Source of the DNA: Sphingomonas sp. ID1715
GTDB taxonomy: Bacteria > Pseudomonadota > Alphaproteobacteria > Sphingomonadales > Sphingomonadaceae
NCBI RefSeq assembly: GCF_013044515.1
Contig: NZ_JABEPR010000003.1
Coordinates: 186,001 to 250,000, forward strand
Direction of reading: 5' to 3'
Length of the DNA stretch: 64,000 nt
Positions within the stretch are counted from its first letter, which is position 1; each line of letters starts with the position of its first letter. Below are positions 36,041 to 43,909 of the stretch, piece by piece. The notes under the pieces are model-generated. The model saw nothing but the letters and a program-made list of their open reading frames with translations. It did not search any database and was not told the DNA's origin. Made by a program: the position numbers and the translations under genes.

Positions 36041-38134
36041 ATGGCCTCACCGCGACCCAGCAAAGCTCCGCAGCGCAAGGCCCCGCCTTCGAAAGCCGCC
36101 ACCATCTTCAGGAAACTGCTGATCGTCGGCGGCGCTGGCGCGCTCGTGACCTTGGTAGCGCTGGTGGTTGCGGTCTATCTACAGGTCTCGACACTGCCGA
36201 CCTATTCGGAGCTGCGCTCCTCGCCCAACGGGCAGATGATCCGCGTTCATGCCGCGGACGGCACCGTGCTCGTCTCGCTCGGGCCCAGCTATGGCGAATG
36301 GCTGAGCTATGACGAGATCCCGCAGGTCATGAAGGACGCAATGGTGTCGGTGGAAGACAAGCGCTTCCGCTCGCATCTGGGCGTCGATCCGATTGGCATT
36401 GCCCGTTCGGTCAAGGTGCGCCTGCAGCGCGGCCATTGGGCGCAGGGCGGTTCCACCATCACCCAGCAGCTGGCCCGCAACGTCTTCCTGACCAACACCC
36501 GCACCTTCGGCCGCAAGGCGAGGGAATGGCTGCTCGCGCTCGCCATGGAGCGCAAGTTCAGCAAGGACCAGATCCTCGAGCTCTATCTGAACAAGGTCTA
36601 TTTCGGCGGCGGCTCCTACGGCATCGACGCAGCCTCGCGGCGCTTCTTCGGCCATGGCGGCGACAAACTGAGCCTTGCCGAAGCAGCGGTGATCGCCGGT
36701 CTGGTTAAGGCACCATCCCGTTATTCGCCGACCGCGGACGCGGAGGCTGCGATCGGACGCTCGACGGTCGTGCTGAACTCGATGGTCGAAAACGGCGTCA
36801 TCACCATGGCCGAGGCGACCAATGCCGAGAAGGTGAAGGTGCGGCTGAACGAAGACGCTAACGAGAACAGCGTCCGCTACTTCACCGACTGGGCTCTGCC
36901 GCAGCTCGAAACGCTGATCGACGAAACGGTTGAGCCGCTGGACGTGTGGACCACGCTGGATCCCGGCATGCAAAAGGCGGCGCAGGCGGCGGTCCGTGCC
37001 AATGCTCCCGGCAATGCGCAGGGCGCGCTGGTCTCGCTCGACCGCGACGGTGCCGTGCGGGCGATGATCGGCGGCAAAGATTATGTCACGTCGATCTACA
37101 ACCGGGCGACGCAGGCGACGCGGCAGCCGGGTTCGGCGTTCAAGCTGTTCGTCTATCTGTCGGCGCTGGAGGCCGGCTACAAACCCGACGACATGGTCAC
37201 GGACGAGCCGGTCAATGTCGGCGGCTGGAGCCCGCGCAACAGCAACGGACGCTATACCGGCTCCATCAACCTGCGCACGGCTTTCACTTATTCGGTGAAC
37301 ACGATCGCCGCGAAGATCGGCCAGGATGTCGGCACGACGACGATCGCCGACATGGCGCGCCGGTTCGGCATCACCACGCCGATCAACACGCATCCCTCGA
37401 TGGTGCTCGGCACGTCGGACGTGCGGCTGATCGACATGACGCGTGCTTTCGCATCGGTTGCGTCCAAGGGCATTGCGGTCGTCCCCTATGGCATCACCAA
37501 GGTGACGAGCACCGGTGGCCGCGTGCTCTACCGCCATGAAAGTGATACCTCACGGGTGCTGGTGGCGCCCTGGGTGGCTGCGGAGATGACCGATCTGATG
37601 CAAAGCGCGGTCTCGGCCGGCACGGGTCGCGCGGCGAATATCGGGCGGCCGGTCGCAGGCAAGACGGGGACGACCAGCAGCAACAAGGATGGCTGGTTCA
37701 TCGGCTTTTCGAGTGGGCTAACCACCGGCGTGTGGATGGGCCGCGACGATTCCCGGCCGGTGCCGGGGTTGCAGGGCGGCACCGCGCCCGCCCGCGCCTT
37801 TGCTGCCTTCATGCGGGTGGCGACGGCCAAGCGGCCCGTCGAGCAGTTCGAGACCAAGGTCACCTTGCCCGAATGGCAGCTCGAACCCGATGCGGAAGCC
37901 TATTACGGCCAGGCGGAAACGCCGCAGCTGGTCGACGAAGCCGGCAACCCGGTCGGCCCTGAGGAGCGGCCGTTCGACGAGCCGCAACCGGGCGAGGGCG
38001 AAGAGCAACTGGATGAGCAATTCTACGATCGTGCGCTCGGCCGCGGACAGCCGCCGCGCGATCCGCGAGAGGAAGAGCCGGAGCCGCGCGACCGCGGCCG
38101 CGAGCCGCCACCTCAGGAGCGGCCGTATCCGTGA
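36041..38134 (+). CDS. Class A penicillin-binding protein (PBP1A family)
   Basis: 697 residues. A basic start and one membrane helix (about residues 27-48) precede the GT51 transglycosylase domain (SVEDKRFRSH, GGSTITQQLARN, LELYLNKVYFGGGSYGIDAAS). The transpeptidase has RQPGSAFKLFVY (SxxK, Ser near 365), TYSVNT (SxN) and AGKTGTTSSNKD (KTG). The last 85 residues are a Pro/Glu/Arg-rich, probably disordered tail (EEPEPRDRGREPPPQ). It makes and cross-links peptidoglycan at the inner membrane. A hairpin CCTTGT/ACAAGG at about 35998-36014 lies in the gap before it. Confidence 0.95.
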   Translation: MASPRPSKAPQRKAPPSKAATIFRKLLIVGGAGALVTLVALVVAVYLQVSTLPTYSELRSSPNGQMIRVHAADGTVLVSLGPSYGEWLSYDEIPQVMKDAMVSVEDKRFRSHLGVDPIGIARSVKVRLQRGHWAQGGSTITQQLARNVFLTNTRTFGRKAREWLLALAMERKFSKDQILELYLNKVYFGGGSYGIDAASRRFFGHGGDKLSLAEAAVIAGLVKAPSRYSPTADAEAAIGRSTVVLNSMVENGVITMAEATNAEKVKVRLNEDANENSVRYFTDWALPQLETLIDETVEPLDVWTTLDPGMQKAAQAAVRANAPGNAQGALVSLDRDGAVRAMIGGKDYVTSIYNRATQATRQPGSAFKLFVYLSALEAGYKPDDMVTDEPVNVGGWSPRNSNGRYTGSINLRTAFTYSVNTIAAKIGQDVGTTTIADMARRFGITTPINTHPSMVLGTSDVRLIDMTRAFASVASKGIAVVPYGITKVTSTGGRVLYRHESDTSRVLVAPWVAAEMTDLMQSAVSAGTGRAANIGRPVAGKTGTTSSNKDGWFIGFSSGLTTGVWMGRDDSRPVPGLQGGTAPARAFAAFMRVATAKRPVEQFETKVTLPEWQLEPDAEAYYGQAETPQLVDEAGNPVGPEERPFDEPQPGEGEEQLDEQFYDRALGRGQPPRDPREEEPEPRDRGREPPPQERPYP

Positions 38135-38820
38135 AGCCTGACGCCGTTCGCGCGCAGCCAGGCGCGGGCGGCTGACGGACTTTCGCCGAGCAACATTCGT
38201 TCGAGCGCCTTGAAGGCAGGACCGTGGTTCATGTGCACGCGGTGCGCCACTTCGTGCGCGACCGTCGACCGTCGCACGAAGTCGGGCGCCAGGATCAGCC
38301 GCCAGCTATAGCGGATGTCGCCACTGGCGGAGCAGCTGCCCCAGCGCGAGCGCGTGTCGCCCACGGAGACACGGGCAACCGACACGCCTGCCTTTTCGGC
38401 CAAGAGGCGGGTCTCGACCTCCAGAACGCGCTTGGCTTCCGCCTTCAGCCAGCGAACGGCGCGCGCCTCGAACAGGTCGGCGTCGCCAGGAATCAGAAGC
38501 CGATCGCCGTCCTGCCTCACGATGCGGCGGCCCGGTTCAGCCGCAGCCAGTGTCAGCGCCTTGCCGGCCACTTCCAATGTCATGCCCGGAGTGAGCCGTG
38601 TCCCGGCATCCCGCCGGGCGAGTTGGTCCTCGACCCAGGCGCGCTGCTCCTCCACCCAGGCAAAGGCATGGCGCAGGGAAGCCCGCCGGGGGAGGGTCAG
38701 CCGCACGCTGCCGTCGCGGGGATCGACGCGCAGGCGCATGCGCCGCGCGCTCCCGTGGCGGACAACGGTCAGCGGCTTGCCGGCGAAGCGCGGCTCAGGC
38801 GTCGAGAATATGATCCTCAA
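38113..38820 (-). CDS. YgjP/SprT-like M48-type zinc metallopeptidase (DUF45)
   Basis: About 235 residues from a TTG at 38820 that lies inside the end of the YcgN gene; a longer frame to 38877 is less likely. VAHEVAHRVHMNHGPAF is the HExxH-type zinc motif with the third ligand in MNHGPAF. TRSRWGSCSASGDIRYSWRLILAP is the family signature before it. The N-terminal RRMRLRVDPRDGSVRLTLPRR is the beta-hairpin of YgjP proteins. The cellular substrate is unknown. It overlaps the PBP gene by 22 bases at its 3' end. Confidence 0.88.
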   Translation of the reverse strand: MRIIFSTPEPRFAGKPLTVVRHGSARRMRLRVDPRDGSVRLTLPRRASLRHAFAWVEEQRAWVEDQLARRDAGTRLTPGMTLEVAGKALTLAAAEPGRRIVRQDGDRLLIPGDADLFEARAVRWLKAEAKRVLEVETRLLAEKAGVSVARVSVGDTRSRWGSCSASGDIRYSWRLILAPDFVRRSTVAHEVAHRVHMNHGPAFKALERMLLGESPSAARAWLRANGVRLHGYGRS

Positions 38821-39232
38821 GCTCGCCCGCTTCCAACTCGGAGATGGTCCAGCCGCGCACCGACATTCCCGCCGCATGCACCGATTCCGGATCGCCGCTG
38901 TTGAGCGGATGCCAGTCGGGCAGCGGCTTGCCCTCGGCCCGCAGCTTGTAGGCGCAGGTGCCGGGCAACCATTCCAGGGTCGCCGCGAGCTTTGGCGTCA
39001 ACCTGACACATTCCGGTACATAGGCGCGGCGGTGCCGGTAATCGGAACAGCGGCCGCTGCGCCGGTCGAGCAGCTTGCAGGCGACATTGGTGGGAAAAAG
39101 CTCGCCCGTCACTTCGTCTTCGAGCTTGTGGACGCAGCATTTGCCGCAGCCATCGCACAGGGCCTCCCACTGCGCGCGGTCCAGTGCCTCAAGCGGCGTG
39201 TCTTCCCAGAAGCGGTTGCTCACCGCACCCAT
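38795..39232 (-). CDS. YcgN family cysteine-cluster protein (UPF0260)
   Basis: 145 residues. WEALCDGCGKCCVHKLEDE and the later NVACKLLD, GRCSDY, PECVRL and GTCAYKL supply the eight-Cys pattern of the YcgN/YkgJ type, thought to hold a metal or Fe-S centre. YLPGTCAYKL-type and PLPDWHPLNSGDPESVHAAGMS segments are diagnostic of YcgN. Biochemical function is not known. It overlaps SCO by 13 bases upstream and the YgjP-like gene by 26 bases downstream, forming an operon. Confidence 0.92.
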   Translation of the reverse strand: MGAVSNRFWEDTPLEALDRAQWEALCDGCGKCCVHKLEDEVTGELFPTNVACKLLDRRSGRCSDYRHRRAYVPECVRLTPKLAATLEWLPGTCAYKLRAEGKPLPDWHPLNSGDPESVHAAGMSVRGWTISELEAGELEDHILDA

Positions 39233-39801
39233 CGCTTCAGTTCGGCCGCTATGGCGTCTGGCTTCGCATCATGGGGGATGATGGCGATCGGCTTGCCGTC
39301 CGGGCCGAACAGATAGGCGATCCGGCTGTGGTTCATCAGATAGCCGGTCATGCCGGGCCGCTCTTCTTTCGAGTAGATGACCGCGAAGGTCTTGGCCGTG
39401 GCGGCGATCTGATCAGGCGACCCGGTCAGGCCGATCAGCTTCGGGTGAAAGGCCGAAACATATTGCTTCAGCACCGGCGGTTTGTCGCGCTGGGGATCGA
39501 CGCTGATGAAGATCGGCGCGATGCGGGCGGCGACCTGCGGATCCGACTTTTCGAGGCTGGCATAGCCCGCCATCAGCTTCTGAAGATCGACCGGGCAGAC
39601 ATCGGGACAATAGGTGTAGCCGAAATACATGAGCCGATAGCGGCCGACATAGGTGCGATCGGTGACTGCGCGCCCGTCCTGGTCGACGAGCGCGAACGGA
39701 CCGCCGATCCGAGCGCCGGCGAGCGGCGGCTCGGTCTGGGCCGAGGGACCACACGCGCCGAGGGCGAGCGCGAGACCGAGCAGAAATGGGCGGAAGTTCA
39801 T
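39220..39801 (-). CDS. SCO1/SenC family copper-binding lipoprotein
   Basis: 193 residues. MNFRPFLLGLALALGAC is a lipoprotein signal with LGAC lipobox. The thioredoxin-like domain has the copper-binding CxxxC in GYTYCPDVCPVDLQ and the distal His in YLMNHSRIAYL. SCO proteins deliver copper to the CuA site of cytochrome c oxidase or act as periplasmic redox sensors. No oxidase gene is in the window. It is first of a three-gene leftward operon. Confidence 0.95.
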   Translation of the reverse strand: MNFRPFLLGLALALGACGPSAQTEPPLAGARIGGPFALVDQDGRAVTDRTYVGRYRLMYFGYTYCPDVCPVDLQKLMAGYASLEKSDPQVAARIAPIFISVDPQRDKPPVLKQYVSAFHPKLIGLTGSPDQIAATAKTFAVIYSKEERPGMTGYLMNHSRIAYLFGPDGKPIAIIPHDAKPDAIAAELKRWVR

Positions 39802-39858
39802 CGCACGAGCAGAAATGCTGTGCTAACCGGCCAGGATCAAGTGCAGGTGGATGAACCC

Positions 39859-40449
39859 GTGACGTTTCGACGTGCTTTTCTCGCCCTTGCGCTGCTGGCG
39901 GTCGCCGCGCCGGCGGCCGCGCAATTCTCCGACAGCTATAATTTCCTGAAGGCGGTCAAGGATCGCAACGGGGCGAAGGCGATCGAATTGCTGAACAAGG
40001 GCGGTCCGACCCTGATCGACACGCCCGATGGCGCGACCGGCGAGCGCGCGATCCATATGGCGGTCAAGGATCGCGACCTCGCCTGGGTCGGCTTCCTGAT
40101 GCAGAAGGGCGCGCGCGTCGATCTCAAGGACAATGACGGGAACACGCCGTTGATGGTGGCCGCACGGGTCAGCAATCTAGACGCGGCGCGCCTGCTGCTG
40201 GCGAAGGGCGCTCAGATCAACGCTACCAACCGTCTGGGCGAGACGCCGCTGATCATCGCCGTGCAGAAGCGGGACGTCGCGATGACGCGGCTGCTGCTGA
40301 CCGAAGGCGCCGATCCCGCCAAGCGCGACCTGGCGAGCGGCATGTCGGCGCGCGACTATGCGGTGCGGGACGGTCGCTCCGAGATGATCGTGAAGCTGAT
40401 CGACGAGACGAAGCCGGTGGCGAAGCGCGGGATCGCCGGGCCGAAATAG
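39859..40449 (+). CDS. Exported ankyrin-repeat protein
   Basis: 196 residues from the GTG at 39859, which has AGGTGG eight bases upstream and gives MTFRRAFLALALLAVAAPAAAQ, a clean Sec signal; earlier GTGs at 39841 and 39847 add a charged leader. The mature part is about four ankyrin repeats (GERAIHMAVKDRDLAWVGFLMQKGARV, then DGNTPLMVAARVSNLDAARLLLAKGA and GETPLIIAVQKRDVAMTRLLLTEGA in separate units). It ends at a TAG immediately before the 194-bp inverted-repeat element. Periplasmic role unknown. Confidence 0.85.
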   Translation: MTFRRAFLALALLAVAAPAAAQFSDSYNFLKAVKDRNGAKAIELLNKGGPTLIDTPDGATGERAIHMAVKDRDLAWVGFLMQKGARVDLKDNDGNTPLMVAARVSNLDAARLLLAKGAQINATNRLGETPLIIAVQKRDVAMTRLLLTEGADPAKRDLASGMSARDYAVRDGRSEMIVKLIDETKPVAKRGIAGPK

Positions 40450-40450
40450 C

Positions 40451-40644
40451 CTAGGGTCCGTACTCGATCACCAGGTCGGCGTGACGGGTCGAGCTTTGGC
40501 CTGTGGGTAGGAACGAGGAGGGAGCGATGTTCCACATCGTGACCGATCGAGCGACGCCCTCCACAGGCCAAAAGACGCCCCGCCCCGGAGGGGTCGCCCG
40601 GAGAGGCAATCACGCTTGATCTGGTGATCGAGTACGGAACCTAG
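40451..40644. mobile_element. MITE-like element with 24-bp terminal inverted repeats
   Basis: The left end (40451-40474) and right end (40621-40644) are inverted copies of CTAGGGTCCGTACTCGATCA and the following CCAG, with one mismatch (G/T at the sixth base). A second inverted pair, TTTGGCCTGTGG at 40495-40506 and CCACAGGCCAAA at 40561-40572, lies inside. There is no open reading frame of note. Both outer ends are CTAG, consistent with a 4-bp target duplication of the YTAR kind reported for IS5-group elements, so this may be a deletion derivative of such an IS. The right end supplies the TAG stop of mmcB. Confidence 0.7.
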
Positions 40645-41087
40645 CCCAGCAGCTCACAGTCCGGGTCGAGGTGACCGAGCAGGCGCCGGGCGGCGCGGCG
40701 GCCGAAGTCGAGCGTCGCCGACTTGCGGCGCGGCGCTGGCACCAACCGCTCCGCCGCTTCACGCGCGATGGCGGCGTCATAGCGATCGGCGACGATTAAG
40801 CCGGCAAGATCGGGTGAAAAGGCTTCGTTTTCGAAGAGATCGAGCCCGAACCCTTGCGGGACCGCCCAGAAAAAGCGGTCGCAGAAATCGAGATAGTCGC
40901 GCCACTTGCCGTCGCCGAGCAGGTCGGCGCGCGAGACCTTGATCTCGACGATCAGGATGCGCCCTTTCGGATCGACGGCCATCAGGTCGGCGCGGCGGCC
41001 ATTCGCGAGCGGCACTTCGCACAAGGCCACATAATCGTGGCGCAGCAGCAGCCGCGAGACGCCGCGCGCCACGTCGGCGGCGGTCAT
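40641..41087 (-). CDS. mmcB: MmcB family DNA repair protein
   Basis: 148 residues from the ATG at 41087 (MTAADVARGVSRLLL). A start at 41120 would place the first codons inside a terminator hairpin, so it is rejected. The fold resembles PD-(D/E)xK nucleases: ADLMAVDPKGRILIVEIKVSRADLLGD in two adjoining strands, then DFCDRFFWAVPQGF. MmcB was described in Caulobacter as an SOS- or DNA-damage-linked factor. The stop codon TAG is read from the CTAG at the end of the neighbouring inverted-repeat element, so the native C-terminus may have been changed slightly. Confidence 0.85.
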   Translation of the reverse strand: MTAADVARGVSRLLLRHDYVALCEVPLANGRRADLMAVDPKGRILIVEIKVSRADLLGDGKWRDYLDFCDRFFWAVPQGFGLDLFENEAFSPDLAGLIVADRYDAAIAREAAERLVPAPRRKSATLDFGRRAARRLLGHLDPDCELLG

Positions 41088-41097
41088 CGCAGACGGC

Positions 41098-41129
41098 AAA
41101 AGGGCGGGATGGCTTGCCACCCCGCCCTT
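41098..41129 (-). terminator. Intrinsic terminator of the cell-wall hydrolase gene
   Basis: AAGGGCGGG (41100-41108) pairs with CCCGCCCTT (41121-41129), with an inner GGC/GCC around a TT loop. On the minus strand the stem is followed by TTTTGCC. It lies 31 bases after the hydrolase stop and just ahead of the chosen mmcB start. Confidence 0.75.
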
Positions 41130-41160
41130 CTAGAACATGACAGGAACGCTGCCTAGCGGC

Positions 41161-41808
41161 TCAGCGATAGAAAACGTGATTGCCGAGCTGGGCGACGCGC
41201 ACCTTGTTCCAGCCCGGCGAGACGCGGCTGGCATGGAAGAACAGCGCCTTGGACGCGCGGCTGTCCCACTGGTCGGCAAGCGCGATCTGGGCGATGGCCA
41301 CCGCCTCGCGCCAGGCATAGCCATTGCGCGCGATCGGGGGAAAACCGTTGCCGCGAACGAAGGAGAACTGGCCCTTCTGGAACACGACGCCGCAGATCGA
41401 CGACGCGAAACGGCCGGACTTGGCGCGATTGATGATCACTTCGGCGACCGCGAGCTGGCCTTCCAGCGGCTCGGTCTTGGATTCGAAATAGACGGATGCG
41501 GCCAAGCATTCGGTCTCGCGATCGAGCTTGTCCGGCATGGTCTGCAGGTCGACCAGGTGATTGAGGCTGGCGGGCTTGGGCGCCGCACGGACCGGAGCGG
41601 GAGCAGGGCTGGCTTCGGGAGCGCTCTCGAGGTTCGGAGCGGTGGGAAGCGGCTCGACCGACGGAACCGGCGGGAGAATCTGTTCGTTGGTAACGCTGGA
41701 AACGGCGTCGTTGACGGTCTCAGCGAAGGACGGGGCGGCAGCGGCGACCCCAAAGGCAGTGCAGAAAGTCACAGCCGCGAGGCTCGCGGCGCGGTAGATG
41801 GCGACCAT
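41161..41808 (-). CDS. SleB-type cell wall hydrolase (Hydrolase_2), exported
   Basis: 215 residues. A signal peptide (MVAIYRAASLAAVTFCTAFGVAAAA) is followed by a Pro-rich linker (PVPSVEPLPTAPNLE) and the SleB catalytic domain: ECLAASVYFESKTEPLEGQLAVAEV, with the catalytic Glu in YFESKTE, then FSFVRGNG and ALFFHASRVSPGW. These enzymes are lytic transglycosylases or amidases that cut peptidoglycan. Probably periplasmic and involved in wall remodelling. The 173-base gap upstream has nothing I can name except a short direct repeat. Confidence 0.9.
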   Translation of the reverse strand: MVAIYRAASLAAVTFCTAFGVAAAAPSFAETVNDAVSSVTNEQILPPVPSVEPLPTAPNLESAPEASPAPAPVRAAPKPASLNHLVDLQTMPDKLDRETECLAASVYFESKTEPLEGQLAVAEVIINRAKSGRFASSICGVVFQKGQFSFVRGNGFPPIARNGYAWREAVAIAQIALADQWDSRASKALFFHASRVSPGWNKVRVAQLGNHVFYR

Positions 41809-41981
41809 ATTTCATTCGTACAGGGCGGTGAGTCGATCGACCTCAGGTGCGCAAAACGACCGCGCTTCCTGCTGATCTTCCCCCCGACTGCGCTATCGCT
41901 CGTGCCGGTGACCCCGACCGACGGCGATCTGGCGCGTTGGTGTTGACACCCCCTTCAGCAGCAAACGTTAATGCGTCAACG

Positions 41982-42317
41982 TTACGCAGCCGATTCAGCG
42001 GCGAACCGTTCAGCCTGCGGGATGTCCAGTTCAATCAGCCACAAATCTGGGTCCCGGTCGCGCCGCCGCTGTATGTAGGATTGGCGTTCCGATTCGGACT
42101 CAACATCTTGAGGTCCGCAGGGCGTCCAGCGGTACGTGCCATCGATAGCAGCCGTCCGTTCCAGCAACGATCTGAACACGCCGCGCTCGAGGCAACGGAG
42201 CAGGATCGCCCCCGCCATTTCATCGCCGCGCGCCAGCACCGCGGCGAAGCCCCCCGCGGCCTGCACGCGCCGGAACAGCGCATCGATGGTCATCCGGGAA
42301 GTGAGGCGCGGAGTCAT
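41982..42317 (-). CDS. DUF1491 family protein
   Basis: 111 residues. The sequence MTPRLTSRMTIDALFRRVQAAGG, then ARGDEMAGAILL and the ending with YIQRRRDRDPDLWLIELDIPQAERF match the small alphaproteobacterial DUF1491 family. No catalytic motif is visible and no function is known. The DPDLWLIE(L/I)D ending is the most conserved part. It overlaps the thioesterase gene by 4 bases and probably ends the ptsN operon. Confidence 0.85.
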   Translation of the reverse strand: MTPRLTSRMTIDALFRRVQAAGGFAAVLARGDEMAGAILLRCLERGVFRSLLERTAAIDGTYRWTPCGPQDVESESERQSYIQRRRDRDPDLWLIELDIPQAERFAAESAA

Positions 42318-42775
42318 CGCTCCGGCGCCGAATAGCCCTTCAGCGACGAGAGCGGAATGCGCGAGCGCATGAAGGTGCCGGTGCCGCGCGCCGCCTCCTC
42401 GCCGTCCGGACCGATCAGCCGCGCCTCAGCGACGAACACGCGGCGTTGGCCACTGACCCAGCGCCCCTCCGCCACCACGGGCCCGGTGACCATCGGCCGG
42501 GTGAAGAGCAGGTTGAACCCCGTCGTCAGCAGAAAGCGATCGGTGACCTTGCTGTTCGCGGCGTAGAAGGCGGCATCGTCCAGCATCTTGAAATAGCTGG
42601 TCCCATGCACCGCTCCCGCAGCATGGTGAAAGGGTTCGCCGACGTCGAAGGTGATCCGGGCCACGCCCTCTTCGGGTATCTCCAGTCGGGACGGGAAGAT
42701 CTGGTTGATCGGCGCGGCAGCGTAAAGCGACTCGAGCGCGCGGAAATGAGCCTGGGCGCCCGACTCAGGCGGCAT
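42314..42775 (-). CDS. PaaI-family hotdog thioesterase
   Basis: 153 residues from the ATG at 42775 (MPPESGAQAHFRALES); a start at 42859 would lie far inside ptsN. The hotdog core is visible in FHHAAGAVHGTSYFKMLDDAAFYAANS (His/Asp equivalents of PaaI HGG...D) and FTRPMVTGPVVAEGRWVSG. It hydrolyses acyl-CoA or aryl-CoA thioesters by family; the substrate is unknown. It overlaps ptsN by 11 bases. Confidence 0.82.
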   Translation of the reverse strand: MPPESGAQAHFRALESLYAAAPINQIFPSRLEIPEEGVARITFDVGEPFHHAAGAVHGTSYFKMLDDAAFYAANSKVTDRFLLTTGFNLLFTRPMVTGPVVAEGRWVSGQRRVFVAEARLIGPDGEEAARGTGTFMRSRIPLSSLKGYSAPER

Positions 42776-43229
42776 CGCGCGTTTCGGCGCTCGCGAACAG
42801 CGCGAAGAGGGCATCGGGCGAACCGGCGCCCCGTAGCTTCGCGACGAACCCACGGTCACGCAGCCGGCGGCTGACCTGCGCCAGCGCCTTCAGATGCTCG
42901 GCCCCGGATTCCTCAGGTGAGAGCATCATGAAGACGAGATCGACCGGCAGATCGTCGATCGCGCCATAATCGATCGGCTTTTCCAGGCGCACGAACGCGG
43001 CGCGGATACGATCGAGGCCGGGGAGGCGCCCATGCGGAATCGCGACGCCGCCGCCAAAGCCGGTGGTGCCGAGCCGCTCGCGCTCGTTCAACCGCTCGAG
43101 CACCTCGCGCGCCGGCAGGCCCATCACGCGTTCCGCATGCTGGGCAAGCGCCTGAAACAGCGCCTTCTTATTGGCGGTGGACAGGTCCGCGAGCACCGCG
43201 TCCCCGTCCAGAAACTGAGTGAAGTCCAT
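42765..43229 (-). CDS. ptsN: PTS IIA-like nitrogen regulatory protein
   Basis: 154 residues. GGGVAIPHGRLPGLDRI near residue 60 is the EIIA phosphorylation site with the active His. LVFMMLSPEESGAEHLKALAQVSRRLRD is the second conserved part. EIIA-Ntr is phosphorylated by the nitrogen PTS and regulates metabolism and K+ transport. It is downstream of hpf in the same direction, the usual arrangement minus rpoN. No ribosome site is evident on this strand. Confidence 0.95.
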   Translation of the reverse strand: MDFTQFLDGDAVLADLSTANKKALFQALAQHAERVMGLPAREVLERLNERERLGTTGFGGGVAIPHGRLPGLDRIRAAFVRLEKPIDYGAIDDLPVDLVFMMLSPEESGAEHLKALAQVSRRLRDRGFVAKLRGAGSPDALFALFASAETRDAA

Positions 43230-43295
43230 GCGAAAAGGAGGTCCGATGTGGCGCGCGCCCCTTAACGCGCGCGCCGTGCTTGTAAAGGCCCAGCC

Positions 43296-43874
43296 TCAGG
43301 CGCGCTGAGGTTCGACCCATCCGATCGTGCCGTCGCCGCGTCGGTAGACCATGTTGAAATTGCCGGTCGCGCTGTTCTTGAACAGCAGCGCGTTGGTGTT
43401 GCGCAGATCGAGCATCATCACCGCGTCCGACACGCTAGCATCCGGCACGTCGACGCGCGTCTCGGCGATGATGGGCGGATTATCCGGAAGATCCTCTTCC
43501 TCGTCCGCTTCCGGCAGGCTGAAGACGGTGTAGCCCGCAGCGTCGAACGCCGCTTCCTGCGCCGCGCCCTGACCGTGCCGGTCGCGAAGCCTGCGCATGT
43601 ATCGGCGCATCTGCTTCTCGATCTTCGCAAGCGCGTCTTCGAACGCAGGCTGCGCTTCCAGTGCCCGGCTGCTGCCCTTCAGGACGACGCCGTTCGGCAC
43701 ATAGATGATGATCTCGCAGTCGAAGCGGTGATCGTGCGGACCCTTGCCCAGGGTTACGGTCGATGAAACGGCGCGCGCATCATATTTGTCGGACAGTGCC
43801 TGCACCCGGGTGGAGGCATGCTCCCGCAGCGCCTCGCCGACATCCACCTGATGACCCGATACGCGCACGTCCAT
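43296..43874 (-). CDS. hpf: Ribosome hibernation promoting factor, long form
   Basis: 192 residues from the ATG at 43874, which has a perfect AGGAGG six bases upstream; the frame remains open for another 140 residues upstream without homology. The N-terminal S30AE domain begins MDVRVSGHQVDVGEALREH and the C-terminal dimerisation domain is VMMLDLRNTNALLFKNSATGNFNMVYRRGDGTIGWVEP in two parts. A Glu/Asp-rich linker (LPEADEEEDLPD) lies between. Long HPF pairs 70S ribosomes into 100S dimers in stationary phase. Confidence 0.96.
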   Translation of the reverse strand: MDVRVSGHQVDVGEALREHASTRVQALSDKYDARAVSSTVTLGKGPHDHRFDCEIIIYVPNGVVLKGSSRALEAQPAFEDALAKIEKQMRRYMRRLRDRHGQGAAQEAAFDAAGYTVFSLPEADEEEDLPDNPPIIAETRVDVPDASVSDAVMMLDLRNTNALLFKNSATGNFNMVYRRGDGTIGWVEPQRA

Positions 43875-43909
43875 GTGAAGCCTCCTCCGTTTGCTCGAAC
43901 AGACAAACC

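Noticed and set aside
41088-41120. Upstream mmcB start at 41120.
   Set aside because: It would place the first codons in the terminator of the preceding gene; the internal ATG at 41087 matches the family length better.
41964-41984. Direct repeat AACGTTA (41964-41970 and 41978-41984) before the cell-wall hydrolase gene.
   Set aside because: Seven bases are too short, and part of it is the stop of the DUF1491 gene; no matching regulator is known to me.
43250-43275. GC hairpin GGCGCGCG/CGCGCGCC between hpf and ptsN as a terminator.
   Set aside because: No T-run follows on either strand, and ptsN is probably co-transcribed with hpf.
43246-43308. A 20-codon plus-strand frame with a strong AAAGGAGGT site in the gap between hpf and ptsN.
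   Set aside because: Spacing to the ATG is only three bases, the peptide has no recognisable feature, and it lies over a GC-rich hairpin (43250-43275). Could be chance.
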